Shown here: positions 44,382 to 56,295 of the stretch, in pieces
Layout: each line of letters opens with the position of its first letter
Position numbering within the stretch: position 1 is the first letter of the stretch
DNA from: Rhizophagus irregularis
Lineage: Eukaryota; Glomeromycota; Glomeromycetes; Glomerales; Glomeraceae
Assembly: GCF_026210795.1 (NCBI RefSeq)
Contig: NC_089459.1
Span: forward strand, 1,116,001 to 1,180,000
Reading direction: 5' to 3'
Length of the DNA stretch: 64,000 nt
The notes under the pieces: model-generated
What the model saw: only the letters and a program-made list of their open reading frames with translations
What the model was told of the DNA's origin: nothing
Database searches by the model: none
Translations under genes and position numbers: made by a program

Positions 44382-44898
44382 TGTTAAAATAGAAATGTGA
44401 CGCAGTAATTTTATGTAGATCAATTTTAAAGATCATTTCATAGATTCCTTGATTTTTTCAATTTTCGATTTTGCGATTTATTTGATAAATCTGATAAATC
44501 TGATAAATTTGATATATTTGATTTATTTATTTTATTAATTTTATTTATTTTATTTGTTATATTTTATATATTTATTTTTTTATTTATTTATTTTATTTTA
44601 TTTATTATATTTATTTATTATATTTGTTTTATTTATTTTATCAAATATTTTTAATTTTTATTTTATTATAAATAGTGATAGGATTTTATTAAGTAGAAGA
44701 AGTAGTTAGTTAGATAGTTTCATAGATAGTTAAAGAATTGTATTGTAGTTTTCGAGTTATACGAAAAGAGTATTATTTCCAGTAGTATAATTTAAGATAG
44801 TTAATTTCGCAACTAAGAGATTTTCTATATTTTTTGTCGTATTTAAAATCTCATATTATTTTAATAAAAACCTATTTTCTTTAACTGAACATCCAACA
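44382..44898 (+). repeat. 3' LTR of the Ty3 element
   Basis: The purine tract AAGGGAGAAAA (44370-44380) directly precedes TGTTAAAATAG, as a polypurine primer does before a 3' LTR. The segment ends AACA at 44895-44898, giving TGTT...AACA tips. A TATAAATAG box lies near 44667 and an AATAAAA signal near 44868. GATAAATCT and TTTATTT simple repeats fill the middle. With no second LTR the end is an estimate. Confidence 0.5.
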
Positions 44899-46738
44899 TT
44901 ATTTCACGTGATTATTTGTGATCAACTTAAGACTCTCCTATTAAGTTAAACTCCAGTTAACCTGTTAAAGCGTTAAAGTTTTTCAGTTGGCTTTAATCAT
45001 TGATAGGATAACAATATGATATACTGTGCAGTTTTGGCAGTTTCAGATAGCATTCTAAAACAATAATTTTTTTTATTTAAAATTATCTTAAATATAAAAT
45101 ACCCAAATTATTAAAATTATACCTATTTGAAAAGCTTTTTTTCTGAAGTTTAATGGTCTGTTTAGCGGTCTAAAAAAGTCAGAACTCAGAAGCTAAAAAA
45201 AATATAAATAGAAGGTTATTATATTTCTATACTCTTTCTATTTAAAAATCTTTTTTTCTAAGCTTACCGATCTGAAATAACAGTTCAAAAGCTATAAAAT
45301 ATACAAATATACATTTTATTTTGTATTTTGTATTCGTTAAACTCTTATAAAAAAAAAGAAAAAAGACTGGTATACTTAAAAACAATGATTGTTTGAATAG
45401 TTTAATTACATATTGTATTATTATTAAATCCACAGCATTGTGAAAATGATCTATATACGAAATACTGATTTTTACTAATACTTTATTTATAATGTCAGTT
45501 AAATATCATATAAATATCAATGACCTAATTTACCGATATTTTTATGATGTTTCTTTGGAAATAATGGTTTATATCAGTAAAAAATTATTGTCATATTGGG
45601 TTAATGATATGTATATTATTTTTAATACGAGCTATCATAGTATATCAGATTTATGATATCTGACCGATATGTCATGATAGCTTATAACCTAATATGCCAT
45701 CATTCGGCTAGTGATATAGTACTTAAAGTATATTTTTTTATTTTTTTTTATTTTGCATTTTGTTTTTTACTAACCTTATTTTATTTTTTTAGATTTTTTA
45801 GCTTTTTTGATTTTGCATTTTGCAATTAAGATATATTTAATATTACATGGCCATTTTTTTTATTTTTTATTTTATTCTTATATTTCATTTTTTACATTTT
45901 AAATTTCACCTTTTTTAGGTCTTTTAGGTTTTTTTTATAACTATTAAGATATATTTTTTATTTCTTTATTTTTATTTATTTATTATATGTGATTTCTGTT
46001 CTTTATTAACTTCTTTTATTTTATAGATTTGGTTTTTACTTAGTTTTTTATTTATCTTATTTTCATCTCTTCTTCATTTTTTTGTTTTTCATTTTATCAT
46101 TTTCATTTTTTTATACTACCTTTTATTCCTTTTATTTTTTTTATTTTTTTTTATTTTATTTTATCTTCCTTTTATTTTTTTTATTTTTTTTATTTTCATT
46201 TAATTATTTTTATTTCTTTTACTTCTTTTACTTCCCTTTTGCTCTATTTCATTTCTCCTTTACTCTCATTTTGTTTCTTTTATTTTCTTTCATTCTTCCT
46301 ATTTTTTCATTCACCTTTATTTTTTTTTCTTTTTATTCATATATTCTTTATTGTTGTAACTCTTTTTTTTATTATTTCTATCAAAAATTTAGTATTTTGA
46401 ATAGCATAAGTTTGTTTTTTTCAATTAATAAATCATGTAATTTATTAAAAATTAATAAATTATTATAAACTTTTAGTGTGAAAATATTTTAAGCATATTT
46501 ATTATATATTTTAAATTTTTTGATTGGCTAAATTTTTTTAAAATATATAGAGAATTTATATGAATTAACCTAAATATGACCAAATAATCTAAATAAAACT
46601 AAATAAACTAGATATAACTAAATAATCTAAATAATCTACTAGATATAATATAACTAAATAATCTAGATATAACCTAGATGCTTATTTTTCTATCATCTTG
46701 CCATCGTAGTCATAATTGAAAAAAATTCTCGTGTTACG
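44899..46738. other. Non-coding, T-rich; small palindromes
   Basis: No gene. An imperfect palindrome lies at 45595-45705 (AGCTATCATAG...CATGATAGCT with TGATATCTGA at its centre). From 45730 to 46380 the strand is a long pyrimidine-rich tract; its Phe/Leu frames are artefacts. CTAAATAAnCTA repeats occur at 46570-46680. Confidence 0.5.
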
Positions 46739-48194
46739 ATGTTTATCAATTTGATTGGTTTAGATTACGCATTTCGTGAAACTCTAGTCGACGCGTTTGT
46801 TCATTTATTCTCTCCAGTAACTGAAATTCCAATTTTGAAAAAAAAGGGAACGTATAAAGTGCCCATACTAATGATGACGACGCAAATCCTAGATCTGCAG
46901 TAAATGCATGGTTGGTAAATATTTCAAAACTAACACGCGATGCTTCTGTTCCTCCATCTGTTCGAAAAGTTACTTCTGAATTATTAACGCACCACACACT
47001 CCATGAATGCAGTGCAAATACTCGTTCCATATATCAGTGAAGTTCGGCAATGTTTGTCCTGAGGGCTCTATAATCACTAGATCATTTGAAACTTGCGTAG
47101 ATGATGACATTTGCCCGTCTTTATTAATTGAGGTGTTACTAAGCACATCGGAAATGATTTCAGAGCTAAAGAGATCCGAAGTATGGAAAGGCCACTTGAT
47201 GTAGATGGACCAGAAAAAAATTCATCTACGGGGTCGTATAGGGCATTGTGATCAACTTTCTGAACTTTAGGACACGGTTCTTCAGACATCATGTAGGAAG
47301 CAAATACCCGATCACGCTTCCCAGATGTGGCGGTTGAACAAAGTTCTTCGGATGCTCCAGCAATTTGTTTTGCTAGTGCAATTTTGGCTCAAATACGAGC
47401 CTGGAGGTGGAAGACTTCTGAGTGCGCTTTGGACCATTTTGCAATCATTGTCCGCCTGTTAGATCGAGACAAAATATGAGATTTTCATAAGGATGTTATC
47501 AAACAATTCAATACTTATAATCGAGCATGATTGCATTGTGAAACCTTTCATAATAATGTATTCAAATTGGGGCAATCGGCTACATCTTGCAGAAGAAGGT
47601 TTATTGGAGAGGCTTAAACCTGTTTTACAAAAGAAAAATGATAAGCAGTCTTTGTTGCAGAAGTTTGCGCAAGTGTGGGTAAATATGGGTAAATGAGACG
47701 TTACTCTGTTTGATCTGTTTGAACTGTATGCATTACTGGTTATCCATATTTTTATTAATGAGTTCACAAGTAAAAGGAATGTCCTATCACATCCTTCGAC
47801 CACAGAGGCCATGTGGAGTACAATAATGAGCTTCATAACGGGAAAAGCAATACGCGATGGAGATATGGAATATACGTGGGGAGAGATTGTATTAGATTCT
47901 ACGGACTTTTGGACTTACAACTATTTATGGAGACCAACACTAATGGTGACCGTGACATTCTTACTCTCCCAAAGGTTTCATCAGGTCATAAGGGGGATGA
48001 AATGGAACTTTCAAGTGATGGACGTGAATGCTTTGTCTTGGAAATACCTTTTGCTTCATATGACCAAGATAGGAGGAAGATGGCTGAAGATTTTTATAAG
48101 CTACTCTGAGAAATAAGGGACATGCTTCATGCTTCCAAGAAAGAAAAGTATGAATTAGGTTATGTAATACCTAAAGAAGGTTTATATGTATATG
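46739..48194 (+). pseudogene. Unrecognised gene with conserved C-terminal module, split at 48203
   Basis: This is less AT-rich than its surroundings, and coding changes frame several times. ATG 46739 gives FINLIGLDYAFRETLVDAFV. Next come LVNISKLTRDASVPPSVRKV (46912), FGNVCPEGSIITRSFETCVD (47042), DAPAICFASAILAQIRAWRW (47350), NRLHLAEEGLLERLKPVLQK (47570), FELYALLVIHIFINEFTSKR, HPSTTEAMWSTIMSFITGKA, and the C-terminal module FVLEIPFASYDQDRRKMAED with ELGYVIPKEGLYVYG. At 48203 the 9-bp-duplication element enters. The frame continues at 52593 as QCYGYKQNLYEMEYIKPFYI. Tandem copies of the C-terminal exon follow (52.6-54.0 kb). I recall similar proteins only as uncharacterised ones. Confidence 0.55.
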
Positions 48195-48203
48195 GTTCAC
48201 AAT

Positions 48204-51200
48204 AGCATAGCGGACATCCCTATTTTATCACAATTTTGCCGATCATTTGCCGATCATTTGTTGATCACTATTTTATCATATCACATTTAATATTAGATTT
48301 TTTTTAAAGTTAATCTCAGTTATCTCAGCATCCAGTGATCAGAATTTTATGATTTTTAGCTTGTTAGAAAGCTTAGGACTTGATGAATCCGATCATCTTT
48401 ATTTTACAAAATTTGGAGTTATATATCCTGAGATATTTGCATTCGGAATCTTCTAATTATTTTATTATATAATTTATCTTATTAGTTGGAGTAATTATAC
48501 AATTATAATTCATTAATTTTCATTAATCAAAATAAAATATTAATTTTTATTATTAAAAAATTTCAATAAAGTGACTTTTGCAATTTAATAAAAATTATTA
48601 TATTAATACTAATTATATATCATTATAATTTAACCATTGTTCGATACATTATATCATATTGATTTTCTACATCACATTCTGTTCTTTCTAATATGTTTTC
48701 AATATTCTCTTCTTCATCATTTTCATCATCATTATTATTTTCCTTTTCAAATAAAGGGATTTCATTTTCTTTTAATGATGTCGACAATCTTTGATCCAAA
48801 CTCTTAATATTTTTCTCAATTCCAGATGATAAATAATCAAAACAAAAATTACATTTATCATCATATAAAGTACTTAAACATTCTTTATGAAAACTGTGTC
48901 CACAAAGTAAAACAATTCCATTAGATAAATCTATACTATTTGATAATAAACAATTATTTGCATCACAAAATTTATCATCTGCTGGTATTTTTTGCGTATT
49001 CCAGCCTAAAGGAAGTACTTTACATCCACTTCAATATCAAAACTTGGAAGATAAAATTTTGGATATCTATCATTATTAATTTGTTTTGTATTTCCTATAT
49101 TCTGATGAATCTTATCAAATATTGAGAATAAAAATAATGAAACCTTTTTTTCTAAAGATTTTAATTCTTTAATTTGAGACTTAGCTGGATTTCTCAAATT
49201 AACAAAAGAATTTTTAAAAGGATTATTATTTCTTTCAGCATCAATAATTTTTGCTTTTTGTATAATTTGTAACTCTGAATTTGATTCTGCTGTTTGATGC
49301 CTTAAAGAGCTATGAAAATTTTCAACAAAATAATCATTAAAAATTGGTAAATTATTTTTTAAAATATTAATTATTGGATGATTTTTTGAAGTCCAATAAA
49401 ATACATCACTTAAAAACATAAGTGGTGCTTTATTATAATTATGTCTTCTCAATCTTTGAAATAATATCCAAATTTTTACAGTACTTTCTAAATATCCTTC
49501 AAAAAATCCACTTCTAAAAAGTATTGCATATATATCCAAAGTAAGTGGAATAGAATTATCTAATAAATCTATCATCATTTGATATTCTGCATCTTTTAAA
49601 TTTCCAAATCTTTTTGTAACAATATCACGAATATTTTTCCATCCATGATAAGTTAAATGTAAAATAAGATTGATTACTGTTTGTTTTGGTTTTTGAGATA
49701 ATATTTTTTTATCTCCAAATAAGTTATGATATAGCATCTCAAAAAAGAAATGATATGTTTGAAATAGTATTTCTCTGCTGTTTAAAGAGACATGAAGTGG
49801 ACCTATCATAGGAATTGAATTTAACACTTGCTCTGGAACTCCAGAATTAATGCCTTTCTTAATTCTTAAGTGTTATAGCTCTTCTTATATTTACTTTGCA
49901 TGCCCCGCCAATCAGCAATTACAGGAATGATAAAATTATTTAAATAATTTTCTTCAATATTTTCTAATCTTTCAAATGCTTTAAATACATAATCTAAACA
50001 TTCAATATAATCCTTAAGTACTATGTAAAGGATGCAAAATAAAGTCTACTAATTTGCTATTAGGGACATTGATCTTAATTCATGGTAATTTTGAATTCTA
50101 CCATCATAATTATGAATATTAAGTAGTTCAACTCTATTTTCATAAGAATCTTCAATTAAAAAATTTTTCCATAATTCTTTTTGCATATAATAACTTTTAC
50201 CTAATTGATTCATAAAATTATTTTTAATGTTATTAATAATTAATTCAGAATCAATTCCTTTAGGATTATGTATTGAAAAATTATTTAATGAATAAAATGG
50301 TATTTTTGGAATTTTAGTATTTGTATTCAATAATATTGTTACAAAATGATAAATATTGTGAGTTTGTAACGAATTAGGTTGATTACGCCTATGAATATTA
50401 TGGTAATCATCTATATTAAGAATAAACATATTTTCTATATTTTGTAAACAATAATTATCTACAGTTTGTTGGTGTTCATTTGAAATAAAATTTTTTTTAC
50501 GATTTACTGTTTTTCTTGTTACTGAAACTCCTATATTTGCCAATGTATCAATAGAGAAGAAGAAGCTCCAGAAGTTTCCAAGTATGATCCAATATCAACT
50601 TTAATTCCATTAATATATTTATTATTAATGCTAGCTAAAAAATAACATAAAGAAACTAATTTTTTTTTGTTGTTATTATTTGTTGTTTCAGATTTAGTAT
50701 TAGGATTAGTTCCAGCATATAATTCATCAAAAAATCCAATTAAATCTTTATCAGCTGTTTCTTTAACATAGTTTTAAAAAGCTATTGGATCATAAATAGG
50801 TTTAAGATTTAATCTATGTTGATTATTATAAAGAATATTAGACATTTTTATTATTTTACTACTTAATTTAATTTCACTTGAAATTTTTAATTGTGTCATA
50901 ATTTCTTGATAATCTGATTCAAATTGTTGTAATTCTTCTCCAGTATATAAGATATCTTTTCTAAATAAATAAGTATGATTTCCTATTTTTGATATATTGT
51001 CATTATTATTTTTTCTAGAAATTGGTGCTTTATATTCTTCAGTTTGTAAATATTGAGAATCTTTATCAGTTTTTTTTTTACACATACTGCAAATCATTGC
51101 AAGTTCATCTAATTCTAATACTTTAATTAATCTTGTTGGAACTTTTTGAAGACTAAATTGTTTGCTTGTATTTTTTGATTGATTTAAGTATTCATCATGT

Positions 51201-52592
51201 TTTGGATGTTGACAAGTTTTTATTTGTTTAGTTTCTATTGATTCATTTTGTATAACTTCTATTGATTCATTTTGTATAACTTCTATTGATTCATCTTGTA
51301 TAGCATCTATTAGTTCATCTTGTATAGTTTATTGATTCATCTTGTAAATTATCATTATCATTTAAATTGTTTTTTTTAATTGGAATAGGTGCTTTGTATT
51401 TTTCATTTTGTAAATATTCAGAATCTTTATCAGTTTTATTTCTACACATACTACAAATTTCTGAAGATTCATTTAATTTCTAAAACTTCAATTAATCTTT
51501 TTGGAACCTTTTTAAGATTAAGTTTGCTTGATTTTTTTTTTGTATTTTTTGATTGATTTTTATATTCATCATGTTTTGGATGCTCACAACTCTTATTATA
51601 ATTAATATTTCTAGTTTCATTTAAAATAAATTGATTGTAATGTATTTGGCATAAATACATTCCAACTGAAATAATTAATTCAGTAGATTTTGGTATTTTA
51701 GTGTTATAAGTGATTGGCTTTATTCTTCCATTACATTCAATGGAATCAAAATTGCAAATATTTGAAAAAGTAGAAGTGTTATCCATTTTTTATAATTAAA
51801 AATTATGAAAGTATTTAAAAAAATATTGTTTTTTTATTTTAAATTGGATTGGATTTTCTAATTTTGCTAAAGCAATTTTTTTGTCTATTTATAAAAAAAC
51901 TGATAAAATATAACATATAGAAAACTTTTAAAATAATTAATTTTATCTTATATTTTTAAAATAGTAAACAAAAATAAATTTTAGAAAATATATAAAGTTT
52001 TAAAATCAAATAATCATATATTACTTAAAATTGACTAAATATAGTATATAGGTAACTTTTGGTTTCAAGCGAATTAGGATGCCATTTTTTCACCATATAT
52101 TTCTAAATGGTTAACAAATATATGATGAAAATTTCAGAGTTGGCTTAAAAGTCTGTGGCTTTGTACAAAGTTTTAAAGTCTAAAAATAGTAAATTTCCTA
52201 ATTAAATACTAAAAATTTATATATAAAATTAATAAATATCAATTTTAGTAATGAAAAAGGTTTATTATTTTATTCTATATCGTTAAAAAACTTAAATTTA
52301 TCAATTTTTATAGCCCGGCCGAATGTATATCGGTGTAGCCAAGCCAGATCGGCCGATTTTATATAATGTGATAATTCATAATAGAAATACAAAATCGTGA
52401 ATATCTTGGCATCTAGTAATCCAAAATTAATGAAAATACCACCATTTGACTCGTCTCGATGAGGCGAATCCAATGAGCACAACTTTATCAAAATTGGATG
52501 ACTGAATTTCGAGATATTGTTTATTGAAGTTTGAAAAATATATATGATCAGCAAAATGATCGGCATGGTGATATAAGCATGTCCGCTATGCT
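48204..52592 (-). mobile_element. TIR transposon with 9-bp target duplication (copy 2, coding)
   Basis: The ends are AGCATAGCGGACATCCCTAT and (complement) AGCATAGCGGACATGCTTAT. GTTCACAAT is duplicated (48195-48203, 52593-52601). The uninterrupted site exists at about 53148 and 53701 (GGTTCACAATGCTATGGATA), which verifies both borders. GATCATTTGCCGATCA motifs lie inside both ends. One multi-exon gene (48623-51786, minus) fills it. A 9-bp duplication is commonest in Mutator-like elements, but the protein shows no MULE domain that I can recognise. Confidence 0.88.
48623..51786 (-). pseudogene. Large element-encoded protein with CxxC knuckles and C-terminal RING-like domain
   Basis: Order on the minus strand: start 51786 (MDNTSTFSNICNFDSIECNG); two repeated modules of KVPKRLIEVLE plus ICSMCxxKTDKDSxYLQ (51560-51410 and 51180-51050); then FRKDILYTGEELQQFESDYQ. 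A core holds MFILNIDDYHNIHRRNQPNS (near 50420) and IPVIADWRG (near 49920). The 49827-49006 frame has IPMIGPLHVSLNSREILFQT, KDAEYQMMIDLLDNSIPLTL and DYFVENFHSSLRHQTAESNS. The end is a Cys/His cluster (CDANNC...CGHSFHKEC...CNFC), an acidic stretch and YRTMVKL before TAA at 48623. Several frameshifts and a 27-bp tandem repeat (51220-51345) break it. It is the only gene of its transposon and so the transposase candidate; IDDYH, ADWRG and VENFHS could hold catalytic acids (inference). Confidence 0.6.
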
Positions 52593-54010
52593 GTTCACAA
52601 TGCTATGGATATAAGCAAAATCTGTATGAGATGGAGTATATCAAACCTTTTTACATAGTTTGAAAAATTGGGTCTGTGAAATTTTCACACAATGATATTA
52701 AGGTTGGTTGCAGTTAATAAGTAATTATTATATATTGAATTACAACCTTTAGCAGTTGTAATATTATAAACATAAGTTGTAAATTGACTGTAAATACTAT
52801 ACTATAGTGGTTAGCTAAAAGATGGTAATTATGATTTACAACCATTATATTTACTTGATTTTTGACTTACAACTATTTATGGAGACCAACACTAATGCTG
52901 ACTGCGACATTCTTACTTTTCTTCCAAAGCGGTTTCATCTGGTCATAAGGGAGATGAAATGGGACTTTCAAGTGATGGATGTGAATGCTTTGTCTTGGAA
53001 ATATCTTTTGCTTCATATGACCAAGATAGGAGGAAGATGGCTGAAGATTTTTATAAGCTACTCTGAGAAATAAGGGATATCTTCATGTGCTTCAAGAAAG
53101 AAAAGTATGAATTAGGTTATGTAATACCTAAAGAAGGTTTATGTGTATAAGGTTCACAATGCTATGGATATAAGCAAAATCCGAATAAGATGGAGTATAT
53201 CAAACCTTTTTACATAGTTTGAAAAATTGGATCTGTGAAATTTTCACACAATAATATTAAGGTTGGTTGCCATAAGTAAGCAATTATTATATATTGAATT
53301 ACAACCTTTAGCAGTTGTAATATTATAAACATAAGTTGTAAATTGACTGTAAATACTATACTATAGTGGTTAGCTAAAAGATGATAATTATGATTTACAA
53401 CTATTATATTTACTTGACTTTTGACTTACAACTATTTATGGAGATCAACACTAATGGTGACTGCGACATTCTTACTCTTCCAAAGGTTTCATCTGGTCAT
53501 AAGGGAGATGAAATGGGACTTTCAAGTGATGGATGTGAATGCTTTGTCTTGGAAATATCTTTTGCTTCATATGACCAAGATAGGAGGAAGATGGCTGAAG
53601 ATTTTTATAAGCTCTCGAGAAATAAGAGATATACTCCCATGCTTCCAAGAAAGAAAAGTATGAATTAGGTTATGTAATACCTAAAAAAGGTTTATGTGTA
53701 TAAGGTTCACAATGCTATGGATATAAGCAAAATCCGAATAAGATGGAGTATATCAAACCTTTTTACATAGTTTGAAAAATTGGGTCTGTGAAATTTTCAC
53801 ACAATAATATTAAGGTTGGTTGCCATAAGTAACAATTATTATATATTGAATTACAACCTTTAGCAGTTGTAATATTATAAACATAAGTTGTAAATTGACT
53901 GTAAATACTATACTATAGTGATTAGCTAAAAGATGGTAATTTTGATTTACAACCATTATATTTACTTGACTTTTGGACTTATAACTATTTATGGAGATCA
54001 ACACTAAATG
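52593..54010 (+). repeat. Tandem repeats (about 555 bp) of a 3' exon
   Basis: The exon at 47912-48203 (start GACTTACAACTATTTATGGA) recurs at 52863, 53423 and, truncated, 53976. The copies are separated by the same intron-like stretch (GGTTGCnnTnAnTAAG, CAGTTGTAATATTATAAACA, CTATACTATAGTGGTTAGCT). Each full copy again codes FVLEISFASYDQDRRKMAED and ends GGTTCACAATGCTATGGATA. The period is 560 then 553 bp. Frameshifts differ between copies. Confidence 0.9.
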
Positions 54011-54616
54011 ATATTACAGACTTGCCCTTGTTTTGCGAATGATGTGAAATTTTATCTCTGCAAATCAGGTTTGGAATAACTTAAAGAGCTAATATGAGGT
54101 TAACAATTCATAAGAATCATCTGATAATGATTATACAAAGCAAACCCCCAAAAAGTATAGTACTTTAGCTATGGTGAAAAATCATGTGATTCCAATTTGA
54201 TCTGATCTCTTTTTAATAATTTTTTTTCACAATTTACTGTAATATCTTTGCTGGATAAGCCAATTTTTTAAAGATATCATAAGAATATTTTTAAAACATA
54301 TGTCACCTTCATACAATACTTTAAAATTATCATTAAGAATGCAATATCTTTAGAATATTGGAAAAGTTTTTTATAATTAAATTTTTAAAAATATTTTAAA
54401 TGCAAATAAAGATATTTCATACAGTATATTTTTAAATGCTTTTAACATACTATTAATAGTTATATGATAATATTATTACAAACTATATATTCAAAGTAAT
54501 TATAAATGTAAATAAAGATATTTATATACATGATATTTCAAAATACTTCTAATATGTACTATATAATTATTATTCAAAGTAACTAAGCTAGTATAAATTT
54601 GTAATAATCTATTGCA
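54011..54616. other. Non-coding
   Basis: AT-rich, with imperfect repeats of GCAAATAAAGATATTT at 54400-54540. No gene. Confidence 0.5.
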
Positions 54617-55240
54617 TTAGATATCATTAATGACATCAGCATAAAGATGATATTTTAATACTAAATCTTTAGTAATATAATCTAAACCTTTTATTTTATG
54701 CAAGGTTTCTTTATGATTATGATTACCATTTAGCTTTTCACCAATATGGAAGTTTAATACTTTGCATAGAAATGATTTTAAAATATCTAATGCATTGATA
54801 TCATCTATTTATCTTTTATTGCAGATGTGTAGACCATATATGTATTAAAAATTTTACGTATAAAATCATCAGATACATATTCTGTAATTATTGATTTGAT
54901 AAAAAAATGAATTCTACTAGCATTTCTGTTAATAAAATCCATGGTTAAATAATCATATTATGATAATAAGAAATAAACCAATATTAATAAAGTTAACTTA
55001 CTTTTCTTTATTATAATGCTCAATCACAATATTGGCGTATTGTGATAAATTATTATTTAAATTACAACAATATGCTTGAAAAATTTTTTTGCTTTACTTC
55101 TTGTTACATTTATATATATCAGATTCATCTTCAAAAATTAGTTTTTTTGGTCACATTGCATTGATTATTGATTCAAAAGTTGTATCAGAAAGGTTTTACA
55201 TTTTTATATAAATTCCATTACAGTTATAATTACATGATTT
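54617..55240 (-). pseudogene. Unrecognised gene downstream of the MULE gene
   Basis: Exons on the minus strand give LSDTTFESIINAM and PKKLIFEDESDIYKCNKK with IFQAYCCNLNNNLSQYANIV (55190-55010). A GTAAGT intron follows. Then come NRNASRIHFFIKSIITEYVS, FIRKIFNTYMVYTSAIKDK and, after TAG, DDINALDILKSFLCKVLNFH with DLVLKYHLYADVINDI to TAA at 54617. Three internal stops. The same orientation as the FAR1/MULE gene upstream and the short gap suggest it belongs to that element. No domain recognised. Confidence 0.45.
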
Positions 55241-56295
55241 TGATCCTAAAATATAAAAAAAAAAATAATAGATAAAGAAATTATTTAATAATACAGTAAT
55301 TATTATTAAAAAAATCTAAATTTATACTATATTTTCATTTTTGAGGTGCAGATGATAAGTGAGATGAAGAAAATGATAAATGAGACAAAGAGGATGAAAT
55401 TATAAAATTAGTACGGTTATCAAAAAATAATTTGACACGTTTTTCAACTTCACAATTGATTGCAGTTTGTATCATATTCTCTAAATTTTCTGGTTGCAAA
55501 ATATTTGCAATTGCTGCAGATATTTCGTGTAAATCTATATCTTCTGAAGATATTACTGAATCTTGGAATACAGTTTTTTTTAAAAGATATCATTTCGTTA
55601 ATTTTCAAATAGGTGTGATGGTTTTATTTTGCACATTATATAAGTCTTAATTATCTGATTTCCAATTATCCCAATCATCAAATATTCTAGTAGTATTAGA
55701 ATTTTTGCTCTTTCTGCTCTTTCTATTACTGCTAACAAAAGTACTATTACTTAAAGGATCAATTGTATCATCCAAGTGATCCAACTTTTGATATTTTTGA
55801 CCTAAAAAATATGCAAATTTAATTGTAGTAACATTTATATTGTATTATTAAATCTGTACTAGATATATTTACCATAATTTTTATATTGCTCTTGTAGTCG
55901 TTCTATGCCAGCTTTATTTTTGTCTTAATCTGGAATTTTTTCATATATTTAGTAAATATTTATAATACTAATATACTAACACTTTAAAGTTAATATAATA
56001 AACTTACCTTTTTATGATTTTTACTTTAGGTCTGGGGTGACCTATCTTATAAGTAAGCGAGATCCTCTCCTACCCAAACAATAGCTGCATGTTTTAACTG
56101 ATGTAGTAGATTTACTAGTACTTGTTTCAACTGATGATTTATAACGTTTTGGTGGCCTACCTTTTGTTCTATGATACTCAGGATTAGCTATCTCAGAAAT
56201 GGAATTCAAATCACTTAAGGGTTGCCTAATTTCATGATGTATTTCTTTTACACCTAAACCATTATTATTCTAATACTTCATAATAAATTGTATAA

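Larger units (their letters stand above)
29830..44898 (+). mobile_element. Decayed Ty3/Gypsy retrotransposon (5'-truncated) with two large insertions
   Basis: The order is gag-CCHC, Nudix-like domain, aspartic protease, RT-RNase H, integrase, then an antisense coiled-coil gene, a small ORF, a purine tract and a 3' LTR. RT-RNase H before integrase defines the Ty3/Gypsy order. Insertions at about 33205-37180 and 38230-42184 break the RNase H and integrase reading frames. Stop codons occur at many CAA, CGA and TGG positions. The element is inactive. Confidence 0.85.

Noticed and set aside
46082-46468. Long Phe/Leu/Ser-rich frame that looks like a membrane protein
   Set aside because: It lies in a pyrimidine-rich simple-sequence tract; residue composition follows from T-runs, with no conserved motif or splice context.
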